In this document: positions 14,011-23,084 of the stretch, piece after piece | Numbering within the stretch: the stretch's first letter is position 1 | How the letters are laid out: every line of letters begins with the position of its first letter | DNA from: Anaerolineales bacterium | Lineage (GTDB): Bacteria > Chloroflexota > Anaerolineae > Anaerolineales > Villigracilaceae | Assembly: GCA_020847435.1 (NCBI GenBank) | Contig: JADLBX010000024.1 | Span: forward strand, 1-64,000 | DNA: 64,000 nucleotides | Direction of reading: 5' to 3' | Position numbers and translations under genes: made by a program | Notes under the pieces: generated by a model | Database searches by the model: none | Told to the model about the DNA's origin: nothing | Seen by the model: the letters and a program-made list of their open reading frames with translations, nothing else

Positions 14011-16746
14011 TTAGATCAACTTCATCCCCCGCGCTTTTTCGATTGCCTGCATCCGCTTGTTGACCAGCAGTTTGCGATAGATGCTCTTGACGTGGAATTG
14101 CACCGTGTTGAGGCTGAGGAAGAGACTCTCGCCCACCTCTTTGTAACTTTGCCCCTCAGCCAGCAGGCGCAGCACTTCGATTTCACGCTCGCTGAGATGA
14201 TCCATGCCCTTCCGCGTGGGCTGGGCTTTGGCGGATTCTTCTGGCATGGCGTCGAGCAGGCGTTTGACGTAGGCGGCGAGGTCGGCGTTCTTGAGAAGCC
14301 GTCCCGTAGACTCAAGCAGGGGACGGAGGAGCCAGCCTTCATCCAGAAAGATGCGGAAGTATCCCCTGGGGGCAGCCGCTTCCAGCGCGGACTGGATCAT
14401 GCGGCGCGCGTCGTCGGCTTTTCCTTCCGCCTGATACATCAACGCCCGCAAAATCCACATCTCGATCAGCCAGCCAAAGAGTCCGTTCGTCTCGGCGAAT
14501 TTTTCCTGTCGGGCAAAGTAAGCGTGAATGTCTGCCAGCGGATACGCCTGCGGGTCGTGCGCCGCCAGCCGCGCCAGAACGTGAGCCGCGCTCACATATG
14601 TCCGAAAATTGATCTCGCTCACAGGGTCAACGCCCGTGATGTCGGGCAGGTCGTCAAACTTGAGTGTTGCTTGTTTTGCCCAGTGACGCGCCTCTTCGAG
14701 TTTGGCTTGAGTTGCAGACCGATCGCTTAATGACAAACGATGACACAACGCCTGCGCGTACGGAACGCATTCGGGTCGAGTCTCTTCGAGAAATTTCAGG
14801 CTTTCCATCGTCCCCGCTTCATCGCTCTGAACTGAACGCAGGCGCGCCAGAGAAGAATAGCCTTTCAGGTGCGCCTCGAATTCCCCCGCCCAGCGCACGA
14901 GACTCAAGCCCTGCGTCAACGCTGTTTCCGCCTCCGCCAGGTGATTTTCTTCCAGAAGGATTTCGCCCTTGAGGATGTACAGCGCGCCCATAGGCGGAAA
15001 GTTCTGCCCTGCCAACACACGATTGAAGTGTTCGATGTTCGTTTCGCACAACTGCAAGGCATCTTTGAGTCGACCGCTGATCTTGGCGATGGTGATCAGA
15101 GTGATCGGTCCGTAAAGGGCGGCATACAGATTGCCCCCAGCCATGCCGTCCTCAAAGGCGAGATTGGCGAATCGTTCGGCGGAGGGCAGATCGGCAAGCG
15201 CCATGTATGCATACCCAATATTCAACGCGTTGACGCCGCGAATGGCTTTTTCATCTTCGGGCAGAAGGCGTTGCGCCTTTTGAGACATCTCGATCAACTT
15301 TTCGGGCTGTCCGCTCGCTAGCGCCGAGGTTTGGATGAGGAATGCCTGAATGCTGGCGGCTTGTCCCGCAACCAGATTCCGCAGGGATGTATCTGCGTTT
15401 GTTCGATCGAGCGCCTCGTCCGCTGCCTGCAACACCTGCTGGACCTCCTCTGCGCGCGCCTGCCGCTCCATCAACGCCAGCGCCCATGCCTTGTTAATGC
15501 ACATCATGGGAGAGAATTGAGTCAGCGGTTCCGACAACCTGTCGAACCATCCCAAAACCGCCGCGACCTCTCCTTGATATAACAGGGGAAGCGTGTGTCG
15601 TTCGATCAGCCTTGCGGCGATATCGTCATGGGAGATTTGAAAAGCTTGTTCGACCGCTTTCTGAATGAAGCCGTTCGCCTCAAACCAATCTGCGGCGCGT
15701 TCGTGCAAAACGTCCACAAGAGTTGGCTCGACCTGTAAGAGTTGATTCTGCAACAGTTCCGCAAACAAAGCATGATAGCGATACCACGTCCGTTCTTCAT
15801 CGAGCGAGACCAGAAAAAGGTTATTGGTTTCCAGATGATGAAGAATTTTTGCGCTGTCTTTTTGTTCGGTGACGGCTTCACATAACGCGGGAGATAATTT
15901 ATCCAGAATGGATGTGCGTCGCAGGAAGGCGCGCGTCTCCTCCGATTGGCTATTGAGCACTTCTTCGATCAGATAATCCAGCACATGACGATGCGTGCCG
16001 TGGAACGCCTCCACGAATTTTGCGCGATCCTCGCTTTCCTTCAACGAGAGCGCCGCAAGTTGCAATCCCGCCGCCCAGCCTTCCGTCCGATCCCTGAGGA
16101 TCTCCATTTCCTGTTTTGTCAGGTTGACTCCCATCACGTCCGTGAAAAATTCGCACGCTTCCTCGAGCGAGAGACTCAAATCTGCCGCGCGAATCTCTGT
16201 GAGTTGATTCCGCACGCGCAAGCGCGTCAATGGCAGGTTGGGGTCCTCGCGCGTGGCGATGACCAGATGCAGGTTAGCGACCGCCTGATTGAGAATCGCT
16301 TCGACGAATCCATCGATCGTCTCGTTCTCGATCAAGTTGTACTCCTCCAAAACGAGGATGATCGGTTCGTCCAGTCCGTGCAGATCGTTGATCAACAATC
16401 CCAGCGCGGATGGAAGGTCAATCTCCTGCGCGTTTTCAACCGCCTCCAGCGCCGCCTGACCGAGTTCCTCCACCGCCTGCCCCAACGCGGTCAATACATA
16501 CACGAGAAATTGTTTGAGATCGTTATCCGATTTTTCGAGAATGACCCACGCAACGGGACAGCCCGCCTCCTCAACCCACATGCGGAGCGTCGTCGTTTTT
16601 CCATACCCCGCAGGCGCGGAGACCAGCGTGAGCAATCGCCCCTCTTGAAGTCCTTCATTTAATTGCCTGAGGGCTTTTTTCCGCAAAACAAAATTATGCC
16701 GCAAAAGCGGCAGGCGGATTTTGGTTGCCAGCAACAGATCGGGCAT
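14011..16746 (-). CDS. Large ATP-binding LuxR-family regulator (MalT-like, LAL)
   Basis: 911 aa from the ATG at 16746 (a TTG seven codons upstream is less likely). The N-terminal STAND-type NTPase has Walker A A-P-A-G-Y-G-K-T-T (about residue 45) and a Walker B-like I-I-L-V-L-E-E-Y (about residue 130). A long middle part is helical and TPR-like, as in MalT. The C-terminal LuxR HTH reads L-S-E-R-E-I-E-V-L-R-L-L-A-E-G-Q with the recognition helix S-L-N-T-V-Q-F-H-V-K-S-I-Y-R-K-L. MalT-like proteins bind ATP and a small inducer, then activate transcription. The ligand and targets are unknown; the flanking protease and hydrolase genes are candidates. Confidence 0.92.
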   Translation of the reverse strand: MPDLLLATKIRLPLLRHNFVLRKKALRQLNEGLQEGRLLTLVSAPAGYGKTTTLRMWVEEAGCPVAWVILEKSDNDLKQFLVYVLTALGQAVEELGQAALEAVENAQEIDLPSALGLLINDLHGLDEPIILVLEEYNLIENETIDGFVEAILNQAVANLHLVIATREDPNLPLTRLRVRNQLTEIRAADLSLSLEEACEFFTDVMGVNLTKQEMEILRDRTEGWAAGLQLAALSLKESEDRAKFVEAFHGTHRHVLDYLIEEVLNSQSEETRAFLRRTSILDKLSPALCEAVTEQKDSAKILHHLETNNLFLVSLDEERTWYRYHALFAELLQNQLLQVEPTLVDVLHERAADWFEANGFIQKAVEQAFQISHDDIAARLIERHTLPLLYQGEVAAVLGWFDRLSEPLTQFSPMMCINKAWALALMERQARAEEVQQVLQAADEALDRTNADTSLRNLVAGQAASIQAFLIQTSALASGQPEKLIEMSQKAQRLLPEDEKAIRGVNALNIGYAYMALADLPSAERFANLAFEDGMAGGNLYAALYGPITLITIAKISGRLKDALQLCETNIEHFNRVLAGQNFPPMGALYILKGEILLEENHLAEAETALTQGLSLVRWAGEFEAHLKGYSSLARLRSVQSDEAGTMESLKFLEETRPECVPYAQALCHRLSLSDRSATQAKLEEARHWAKQATLKFDDLPDITGVDPVSEINFRTYVSAAHVLARLAAHDPQAYPLADIHAYFARQEKFAETNGLFGWLIEMWILRALMYQAEGKADDARRMIQSALEAAAPRGYFRIFLDEGWLLRPLLESTGRLLKNADLAAYVKRLLDAMPEESAKAQPTRKGMDHLSEREIEVLRLLAEGQSYKEVGESLFLSLNTVQFHVKSIYRKLLVNKRMQAIEKARGMKLI

Positions 16747-16871
16747 TCTGTGGGAACCTCGACTCAATTGTACGATAAAAACCAGCGCTCATTTCATCGC
16801 GTTTCAAGCCGCTTCACCTTCGATCACCTCATACACCGTCGCGGCTACGTAGCCAACAGAGTGAGAGTCGC

Positions 16872-17162
16872 CTCCGCGCGGGCGACGAGGCGCAAGCCAA
16901 AACAATTCTGCTGGACTCCCTCCGCCTCGCGCGTGACATCCACTCTGAGCCGCTGATTCTCCAAGCCCTCGCGGGACTCGCCTCTTTGGAACTCCGCTTC
17001 AATCCCACGCTTGCGGCTGGGTGGCTGACCCTCGTCCTTTCTCACCCCTCGGCGCTTCACAGCACAAAAGAACGCGCGCAGAAATTATTATCGGGCTTAC
17101 CTACGCGCGAGGAATCAAGTCCAACCCTCGAGCAGGCGGTGGAAGAGGCGCTGCGAAGTTGA
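16872..17162 (+). pseudogene. C-terminal remnant of a TPR/ATPase-type protein
   Basis: An open frame without a start codon or binding site encodes about 96 residues: G-D-E-A-Q-A-K, then L-D-S-L-R-L-A-R-D-I, Q-A-L-A-G-L-A-S-L-E, A-A-G-W-L-T-L-V-L-S-H-P and a final E-Q-A-V-E-E-A-L-R-S. This matches the end of the large TPR/ATPase proteins common in Chloroflexota. Only the tail remains; the rest of the gene was probably lost when the neighbouring LuxR-type gene region was rearranged. Confidence 0.55.
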
Positions 17163-17551
17163 TAATGGGGATAATTCGTTACCGATACAGTAATTCCAGT
17201 CTGTCCAGATAATCCATCTACCCTAATGAAACTTTTGGATTGTTCCACTGCCGCATCACGGACGATAATGTCGCGGCCAGGGTTCGCTTATCGTTGATCG
17301 AGTGAAGCGGCATCGAGTATTGCTCAACGGTCTCGATTATTGCGCTATTGAGTCGCAGCCTGGGGAAGACAGGGTTGGTAAATTAGCCGATTCCCATAAA
17401 TTTTTTATAAACCGATTCTTGAAATGAAAATTGGGTTTGAATCAGGTTTTTTCTGTCATAAATGGTGTCATTTGGCGCCGAATCAAAGGAGAAAAATTAG
17501 TACTCCTTTCTTTGCGATGTATGTACGATATGGCTTGATAAACAGAGAGCC
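17163..17551. other. 389-bp gap with no recognised gene
   Basis: AT-rich near the right end. A possible binding-site-rich stretch AAAGGAGAAAAA is seen at about 17486, but no frame follows it. No RNA gene or repeat family was recognised here; it should hold the promoter for the plus-strand run that follows. Confidence 0.4.
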
Positions 17552-17941
17552 ATGAAAATCCTCATCATCATTGCCGCGATCATCCTCAGCCTGCACGGGC
17601 TTATCCACTTGCTGGGGACTGTGACCTATTGGAAACTTGGCATGGTGCAGGGACTGACCTATAAGACGACTCTGCTCGGAGATCGCTGGAATGTCGGTGA
17701 AGCGGGAGTTGCCGTGTATGGCACGCTCTGGGCGCTTGCGGCAATCGGCTTCCTCCTCACGGCGGTGGCTTTGCTGGCAGGTTGGGAATGGTATCGCCCA
17801 GTGTTAATAAGTGTAGCGGTCGGCTCGCTGGTCATTACCGCCCTAAATTGGAAGGACGCCTATATCGGCGCCATTTTAAATATTCTGATCCTGATCATAT
17901 TGCTCCTGGGTCCAAACATCTCAAGGTTGACCGCGCGCTGA
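17552..17941 (+). CDS. Four-helix membrane protein of unknown function
   Basis: 129 aa with four hydrophobic helices (about residues 2-22, 50-75, 80-100 and 105-122). I see H-G-L-I-H-L-L-G-T in the first helix, a His-containing pattern found in other small Chloroflexota membrane proteins, and a W-N-V-G-E-A-G loop. No enzyme motif is recognised. It starts the plus-strand run of membrane-associated genes and has only a weak ribosome binding site (AGAGAG). Confidence 0.6.
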   Translation: MKILIIIAAIILSLHGLIHLLGTVTYWKLGMVQGLTYKTTLLGDRWNVGEAGVAVYGTLWALAAIGFLLTAVALLAGWEWYRPVLISVAVGSLVITALNWKDAYIGAILNILILIILLLGPNISRLTAR

Positions 17942-17992
17942 TGTGCGCCGCGTCCGATCTATTAAGGATTCAAGACGCCAAGGAACGCGACC

Positions 17993-18847
17993 ATGAATTA
18001 CAACCCCTCTCTCAAATGGCTCATCCCCTTCATTATTATTCTGACTTTTGTCGCCGCGCTGGGCGGTCTATTGCCCGCCGAAGGAGAGCCATTCTCATTG
18101 ACCAACTTCCGTGGCGAGGAAGTGACGATCCACGCGCGCGGTCTCTATTACTGGGACACGGTCAGTTCCGTCGCACAGATGCAAGCCAATGATCTGGTGA
18201 CGTTGGTTCTTGGATTACCCCTGCTGGCGATTGCTTTCTGGTTGACGCTGCGCGGCTCACTGCGCGGACAGTTGCTCCTGACTGGCACGCTGGGCTTCAT
18301 TCTCTACACGTACATCACGATGTGCTTCGGCGCGGCATACAACCCATTCTTTCTGATCTATGTAGCGCTGTTCAGCCTCAGCCTGTTTGCCTTCATCCTC
18401 AGCATGATGTCGTTCGACTTGCAGACCCTGCCGACGCGATTCTCAGAAAAACTTCCGCGCGGGTGGATCGCCGGGCTGTTCTTCTTTGCGGCAGCATTCC
18501 TTTCGCTTGCCTGGCTGGGGCGCATCGCCGCAACCTTTACATCAGGCGCGATCCCTATGCTGGAAAATGCGACCAGTATGTTTATCCAGGCAATGGACTT
18601 GGGACTTGTCGTTCCATTGTGTGTGCTCTCCGGCATCCTGCTCCTGCGACGAAGCGCGTGGGGGTATCTGCTGGCTTCGGTGGCGGTAGTAAAGTTTGTG
18701 ACGATGGGCATTGCCGTCAGTTTGATGAGCCTCAACATGGCGCGCGTTGGGGTACCGATCAGCATTGTGGAGTTGACGGTCTTTCCAATCATCACGCTGG
18801 CGAACCTTGTGATGGCGGCGTTGTTATTCAAGAGTATTGCCGAATGA
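17993..18847 (+). CDS. Multi-pass membrane protein of unknown function
   Basis: 284 aa, about eight hydrophobic segments, with a non-cytoplasmic loop after the first helix (G-E-E-V-T-I-H-A-R-G-L-Y-Y-W-D). No catalytic motif or known transporter signature is visible. AAGGAA precedes the ATG. It is 51 bp after the four-helix gene and 69 bp before a CPBP gene, in the same direction, so it is likely part of the same unit. Confidence 0.6.
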   Translation: MNYNPSLKWLIPFIIILTFVAALGGLLPAEGEPFSLTNFRGEEVTIHARGLYYWDTVSSVAQMQANDLVTLVLGLPLLAIAFWLTLRGSLRGQLLLTGTLGFILYTYITMCFGAAYNPFFLIYVALFSLSLFAFILSMMSFDLQTLPTRFSEKLPRGWIAGLFFFAAAFLSLAWLGRIAATFTSGAIPMLENATSMFIQAMDLGLVVPLCVLSGILLLRRSAWGYLLASVAVVKFVTMGIAVSLMSLNMARVGVPISIVELTVFPIITLANLVMAALLFKSIAE

Positions 18848-18916
18848 CATGAATGTAGTTGTAAATTACAGAAGCCGTCAGGCGCTGGTCTCACAGAAAA
18901 TCGAAAGGATGAGTCC

Positions 18917-19549
18917 ATGAAGTCCACTCGGATTTTATTCGAAACAATCGTTGTTGCCGTCATCACCCTGACAGGGATGTTGCTTATCCCATCCGCTAAG
19001 ATTCTCTTTGCCCTCCTGCCTGTAGCGTACCTGCTGATCGAGCGCGCGCTTCGCAAACGGACATGGAGCGACCTGGGTTTCAATAGTCGAACCTTTTGGA
19101 CGAGTCTGCGCGCCGACTGGATTCTGTTCCTGTTTATGGGATTTGTGATCCAGCCTGCGACGGTGTTGTGGGCAAAAGCATATTTCCCTGAATATCTGGC
19201 TCATATTCAGGAACGCCTGCCGTTTGAAAATGGAATCGGTTGGAATATCCTTCTGCCCTTGCTTGCCTTTTCATTGATTGGGGAGGAGCTGACCTATCGC
19301 ACAATGATCCAGGGTCGGCTGGCTCAATTTATCGGTACGCCAGCCGCCATTGGCGTAGCCTCGCTTCTGTTTGGGCTGGCACACTTTGCCCCTGGACCTG
19401 GGCTGGTTGTGCTGACCGATGTCGGTCTGATCGTCGTCTCCTCCATATTCTATGGCTTGTTGTTTGCGCGTCACAATAACCTTTGGGTTGTGTGGCTGGC
19501 GCATCTGTTGGGCGATGTTTTTGGGCTGATCGTTTTGGCTTGGGCCTGA
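18917..19549 (+). CDS. CPBP-family intramembrane protease
   Basis: 210 aa, a compact member. Motif one is E-E-L-T-Y-R, motif two L-L-F-G-L-A-H-F and motif three W-L-A-H-L-L-G-D-V-F-G, all in the expected order at about residues 118, 153 and 194. AAAGGA precedes the ATG. Its stop is two bases before the start of the glycosyltransferase gene, so the two are cotranscribed. Substrate unknown. Confidence 0.88.
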   Translation: MKSTRILFETIVVAVITLTGMLLIPSAKILFALLPVAYLLIERALRKRTWSDLGFNSRTFWTSLRADWILFLFMGFVIQPATVLWAKAYFPEYLAHIQERLPFENGIGWNILLPLLAFSLIGEELTYRTMIQGRLAQFIGTPAAIGVASLLFGLAHFAPGPGLVVLTDVGLIVVSSIFYGLLFARHNNLWVVWLAHLLGDVFGLIVLAWA

Positions 19550-19551
19550 TA

Positions 19552-20817
19552 ATGACTCGGATCACGATCTTCGGCGCAGGTTCTCAGGGCGATATTCTGC
19601 CTTGCGTCCGGCTGGGGAGAGGCTTGCAACAAGACGGTTTGCAGGCGCGGGTAGCGGCGCCGCAGAACTTTGCCAATCTGGTTCTGGAGGCGGGATTGGC
19701 ATTTCATCCATTGCGGGGAGATGTGCGGGCAATCATGTCAGGCAAGACAGGGCAACAATTTATGGAATCAGGTGGAGGAAATTTCCTTCGATCCATCCCT
19801 GTCATGCGGAAAATGCTCGGTCCCATTGCGGTTCAAATGGCAGAGGACGCGCTCACAGCCTGCCGCGAAGCCGAGGCGTTCATTACGCTGGCTGTGTTTG
19901 CGCCGTTCGGAAAAACGATCGCCGAACTCTGCGGAGTTCCGCTGATGCTGATCGAACCGACGCCAACGCTCCCGACCGGAGATTTTCCCGCTCCCGGGTT
20001 TCCCATCCAAAAGAACATGGGCAGGACGCTTAACCGCCTCTCTGGCTTCGCGATGCTGGAGGTGATCTGGCTGTGGTATCAACCCTTCGTGAACGAGTTC
20101 CGAAAGCGTTATCGCTTGCGACGATTAAACGGCTCGGATTTTCATCGCCTTCTTGTTTCGACGCCGTTGATCGGCGCGTACAGCCCAACCGTAATCCCTC
20201 ATCCGCAAGACTGGCGTGGAAATGTTCACATCACCGGTTATTGGTTCCAGGAGGATGCGTGCAAATGGCAACCGCCGCTTGAACTGGAAACTTTTCTGAG
20301 GGAAGGCGAACCGCCTGTCTATGTCGGATTCGGCAGTATGTCGGGAAGGGATCCGAAACGCTATGCCCAACTTGTGATCGAGGCATTGGCAAAAAGCGGA
20401 AAAAGAGGCGTCCTTGCTGTCGGCTGGGGAGGCATGGACGTGATGGAAGTTCCCGCGCAGATCTTCGCGCTCGACTCCGCGCCGCACGGCTGGCTGTTCC
20501 CGCGCATGTCGGCGGTGGTGCATCACGGCGGCTCCGGGACGACCGCGGAAGGGTTGCGCGCCGGGAAACCAACCGTGACCGTGCCGTTCATCGTGGATCA
20601 ATTTTTTTGGGGGACGCGAGTCCACGCAATGGGCTCGGGGACGAAGCCGATTCAAGCCAAAGGGTTGACTGCGGCCAAATTGGCAGAGGCAATTCAAAGG
20701 GCGACAAACGATCCGTCGGTCAAGGAGCGGGCGGAGTCCATCGGGAAGATCATCCGCTCGGAGGATGGAGTCGGCAATGCGGTGAAAGTCGTCAGGCACT
20801 ATTTGGGAGCGTCGTGA
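19552..20817 (+). CDS. UGT-like glycosyltransferase (GT1, sterol/lipid glucosyltransferase type)
   Basis: 421 aa from the ATG at 19552; an earlier frame start lies inside the CPBP gene. GT-B fold with an N-terminal G-A-G-S-Q-G-D-I-L-P-C-V acceptor-side loop and the donor diphosphate motif H-H-G-G-S-G-T-T-A-E-G (about residue 325), followed by P-F-I-V-D-Q-F-F-W-G. This is the layout of UGT51-like sterol 3-beta-glucosyltransferases and rhamnosyl/macrolide transferases. The acceptor is probably a lipid or secondary metabolite. Its stop overlaps the next start (TGATG), tying it to the E2-like acyltransferase. Confidence 0.85.
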   Translation: MTRITIFGAGSQGDILPCVRLGRGLQQDGLQARVAAPQNFANLVLEAGLAFHPLRGDVRAIMSGKTGQQFMESGGGNFLRSIPVMRKMLGPIAVQMAEDALTACREAEAFITLAVFAPFGKTIAELCGVPLMLIEPTPTLPTGDFPAPGFPIQKNMGRTLNRLSGFAMLEVIWLWYQPFVNEFRKRYRLRRLNGSDFHRLLVSTPLIGAYSPTVIPHPQDWRGNVHITGYWFQEDACKWQPPLELETFLREGEPPVYVGFGSMSGRDPKRYAQLVIEALAKSGKRGVLAVGWGGMDVMEVPAQIFALDSAPHGWLFPRMSAVVHHGGSGTTAEGLRAGKPTVTVPFIVDQFFWGTRVHAMGSGTKPIQAKGLTAAKLAEAIQRATNDPSVKERAESIGKIIRSEDGVGNAVKVVRHYLGAS

Positions 20818-21620
20818 TGGGAAACGTAAACTATCAAATTGTTCCATTTCCAAAACTGCGCCGCTTGATGACAGATGGCGGATGGTTGGCGCGGCAGAAA
20901 CACTTGATCCACGGGCTGGTGGAAATGGATGTCACTGACGCGCGCCGCCTGATTCGAGAGCACAAGATGAAGACGGGCGAGGCGCTTTCATTGACGGCGT
21001 TCATCATGGCTTGCGTGGCGCGGGCTGTGGATGAGAACAAAACCATGCAGGCATATCGCACATGGCGGGAACGACTCGTGATCTTCGACGATGTGGATGT
21101 GAACACCCTGTTCGAGGTCGAAGCGGGTGGACGCAGAATCATCCGTCCTCATATCCTTCGGGCGGTAAATCATAAGACCTTGCGGGACATCCATGAGGAA
21201 ATCCGCGCGTTCCAAAGCAAGCATGAACGCGGGCGCGAGGCGAATTTCATCGGCTGGTTTGTTCGCCTGCCTGCCTTGGTCCGCCGTTTCTTTTTGGTCG
21301 TCCTTTTCAAAAACCCGAAGTTACTGAAGGAAATGAATGGAACGATCTCCCTGACATCTGTGGGCATGTTCGGCGCGGGCGGCGGCTGGGGCATCCCTGT
21401 GTCGAACCACACGCTCCAGACCACGCTGGGAGGCATTGCCGTAAAGCCGATGCTGAAAAATGGTCAATTGGAAAACCGTGAATTTCTCTGCCTGACGATC
21501 AGCGTTGACCACGACATTGTGGATGGCGCTCCCACCGCGCGCTTCATTCAACGGTTGAAGGAACTGGTCGAAAATTGTCATGGCATTGACGAGTTCATTG
21601 AGAAGCGCGAGACACAATGA
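20817..21620 (+). CDS. Stand-alone 2-oxoacid dehydrogenase E2-type acyltransferase domain
   Basis: 267 aa from the ATG at 20817, overlapping the glycosyltransferase stop. It matches the catalytic domain of E2 proteins: an early A-L-S-L-T-A-F-I-M-A-C-V, a T-I-S-L-T-S-V-G-M-F-G segment, and the active-site motif H-D-I-V-D-G-A-P-T-A-R-F near the C-terminus (His about residue 238). There is no lipoyl or E3-binding domain, and no E1 or E3 gene nearby. It is more likely to be a CoA-dependent acyltransferase acting on the product of the adjacent glycosyltransferase than part of a dehydrogenase complex; that is inference from context. Confidence 0.8.
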   Translation: MGNVNYQIVPFPKLRRLMTDGGWLARQKHLIHGLVEMDVTDARRLIREHKMKTGEALSLTAFIMACVARAVDENKTMQAYRTWRERLVIFDDVDVNTLFEVEAGGRRIIRPHILRAVNHKTLRDIHEEIRAFQSKHERGREANFIGWFVRLPALVRRFFLVVLFKNPKLLKEMNGTISLTSVGMFGAGGGWGIPVSNHTLQTTLGGIAVKPMLKNGQLENREFLCLTISVDHDIVDGAPTARFIQRLKELVENCHGIDEFIEKRETQ

Positions 21621-21642
21621 ATTGACCGCCAGGAGCCAGATC

Positions 21643-21741
21643 GTGAAGGAGAAGTCCGAACAGTCGTTTCCGAACAGGGATCTTGCCCTCGCCATCGTGC
21701 TTGGCGGACTCGCAACCATTTGGAAAAAGAAGCGCGGCTGA
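21643..21741 (+). CDS. 32-aa small hydrophobic peptide
   Basis: A GTG start at 21643 follows an AGGAG site at the right distance (7 nt). The peptide has a short hydrophobic stretch (L-A-L-A-I-V-L-G-G-L-A-T-I-W) ending in a basic tail K-K-K-R-G, as in small membrane peptides. It lies between the E2-like gene and the alpha/beta hydrolase in the same direction and ends 20 bp before the latter's start. A TTG start seven codons earlier is possible. Not recognised as any family. Confidence 0.4.
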   Translation: MKEKSEQSFPNRDLALAIVLGGLATIWKKKRG

Positions 21742-21761
21742 GATATGTGAAAGGCATCGTT

Positions 21762-23084
21762 ATGGGAAGCCAAGTGTTGACCATTGTCCTCATCGTTGAA
21801 CTGGCGCTGACGATTTACAGCCTGGCGACAAAATCGCTTCAGGAAAAAGTTCGAAGCGGCACGCGCATCGCTGCATTTATCGTTTTTCTACTTCTGACGC
21901 TGGCGTCTGTATTGGAGTGGGGTTTCCGCTGGTATGGTCTGGCTATCCTGCTTTTCCTCTGGGCGGCGCATGGTGTCTTTGCGCTCATCCGCAGGAAGGG
22001 TGTCAGGGATTATTCGGCGCGACGCATTATGGCGAGATTTGTCCTATCTCTACTATTGGTGTTCCTCGCGCTGGTTCCTGCTCTGATCTTCCCGCCGCAT
22101 GAGCCGCTAGCTCCAACTGGTCCCTACACGGTAGCCACTGTCCGTCACACATACATGGATGAGAATCGCATTGAACAATTCTCGAGGAGCGGGGAAAACC
22201 GCAGAGTCAATGTCACGTTCTGGTATCCCCAAAACCCAACCAATAATGAAACCTTTCCGCTGATCGTGTTTTCGCACGGAGGTCTCGGCACAGAATACAG
22301 CAACGAATCGTTATTCCTTGAACTGGCGAGTCATGGTTATGTCATCGCATCCATCGGGCATCCATATCATGCCTTCTGGACGGAAGATGAAAACGGTCAT
22401 GTCACGTTCGTAAGCATGGATTACTTTCGCCAACTTCAACAGGAGGACGCGAAACGCGACAAACAGGAAAGTTATCGCTATTATCGAGAGTGGATGGAAA
22501 CCCGCACCGGCGATATTAATTTCGCAATCGATACCATTTTGGAGAAAGCTTCCACCAACGCCGGTGATGTGTATAACCTGATTGATGTAGAAAGAATCGG
22601 GGTGATGGGTCATTCCCTGGGCGGATCGGCGGTCCTAGGAGTTCCGAGGCAACGCAGCGACATCGACGCGGTCATGGCGCTTGAAGCGCCATTTCTTTGC
22701 GACATCGTCGGCGTCGAGAACGGCGAATTTATTTTCGTCCGCGACGCCTATCCCGTTCCCGTTCTAAACGTATATTCGGACGCTTCGTGGAGCCATCTTT
22801 CTGAGTGGACGCAATACACGCGCAATCACGATCTGCTCCTTGACCCGCAGGCGGACGCGTTCAACCTGTACCTGCGCGGCGCGGGGCACTTTTCCCTGAC
22901 GGACCTCTCACTTGCCAGCCCTCTGCTTGTTCGCATCCTCGAAGGCGGGGAAACAACCAGAGACGCCGCTGCATACTTGCGGGAGTTAAACGAAGTTTCC
23001 CTCGCGTTCTTTGACCATTATCTAAAAGACCGGGGAGACTTTAAAACCGGTCTCTATCGGAACCTCCAAGAGGCGAATCCATGA
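21762..23084 (+). CDS. Alpha/beta hydrolase with N-terminal membrane helices (PAF-acetylhydrolase-like)
   Basis: 440 aa from the ATG at 21762; in-frame GTG and TTG codons upstream are alternatives. Four hydrophobic helices to about residue 110 are followed by an alpha/beta hydrolase: oxyanion region V-F-S-H-G-G-L-G, nucleophile G-H-S-L-G-G (Ser about 285) and the catalytic His in R-G-A-G-H-F-S-L. The order and spacing recall platelet-activating-factor acetylhydrolases and related lipid or ester hydrolases. It overlaps the next CPBP start by ATGA. Substrate unknown. Confidence 0.85.
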   Translation: MGSQVLTIVLIVELALTIYSLATKSLQEKVRSGTRIAAFIVFLLLTLASVLEWGFRWYGLAILLFLWAAHGVFALIRRKGVRDYSARRIMARFVLSLLLVFLALVPALIFPPHEPLAPTGPYTVATVRHTYMDENRIEQFSRSGENRRVNVTFWYPQNPTNNETFPLIVFSHGGLGTEYSNESLFLELASHGYVIASIGHPYHAFWTEDENGHVTFVSMDYFRQLQQEDAKRDKQESYRYYREWMETRTGDINFAIDTILEKASTNAGDVYNLIDVERIGVMGHSLGGSAVLGVPRQRSDIDAVMALEAPFLCDIVGVENGEFIFVRDAYPVPVLNVYSDASWSHLSEWTQYTRNHDLLLDPQADAFNLYLRGAGHFSLTDLSLASPLLVRILEGGETTRDAAAYLRELNEVSLAFFDHYLKDRGDFKTGLYRNLQEANP

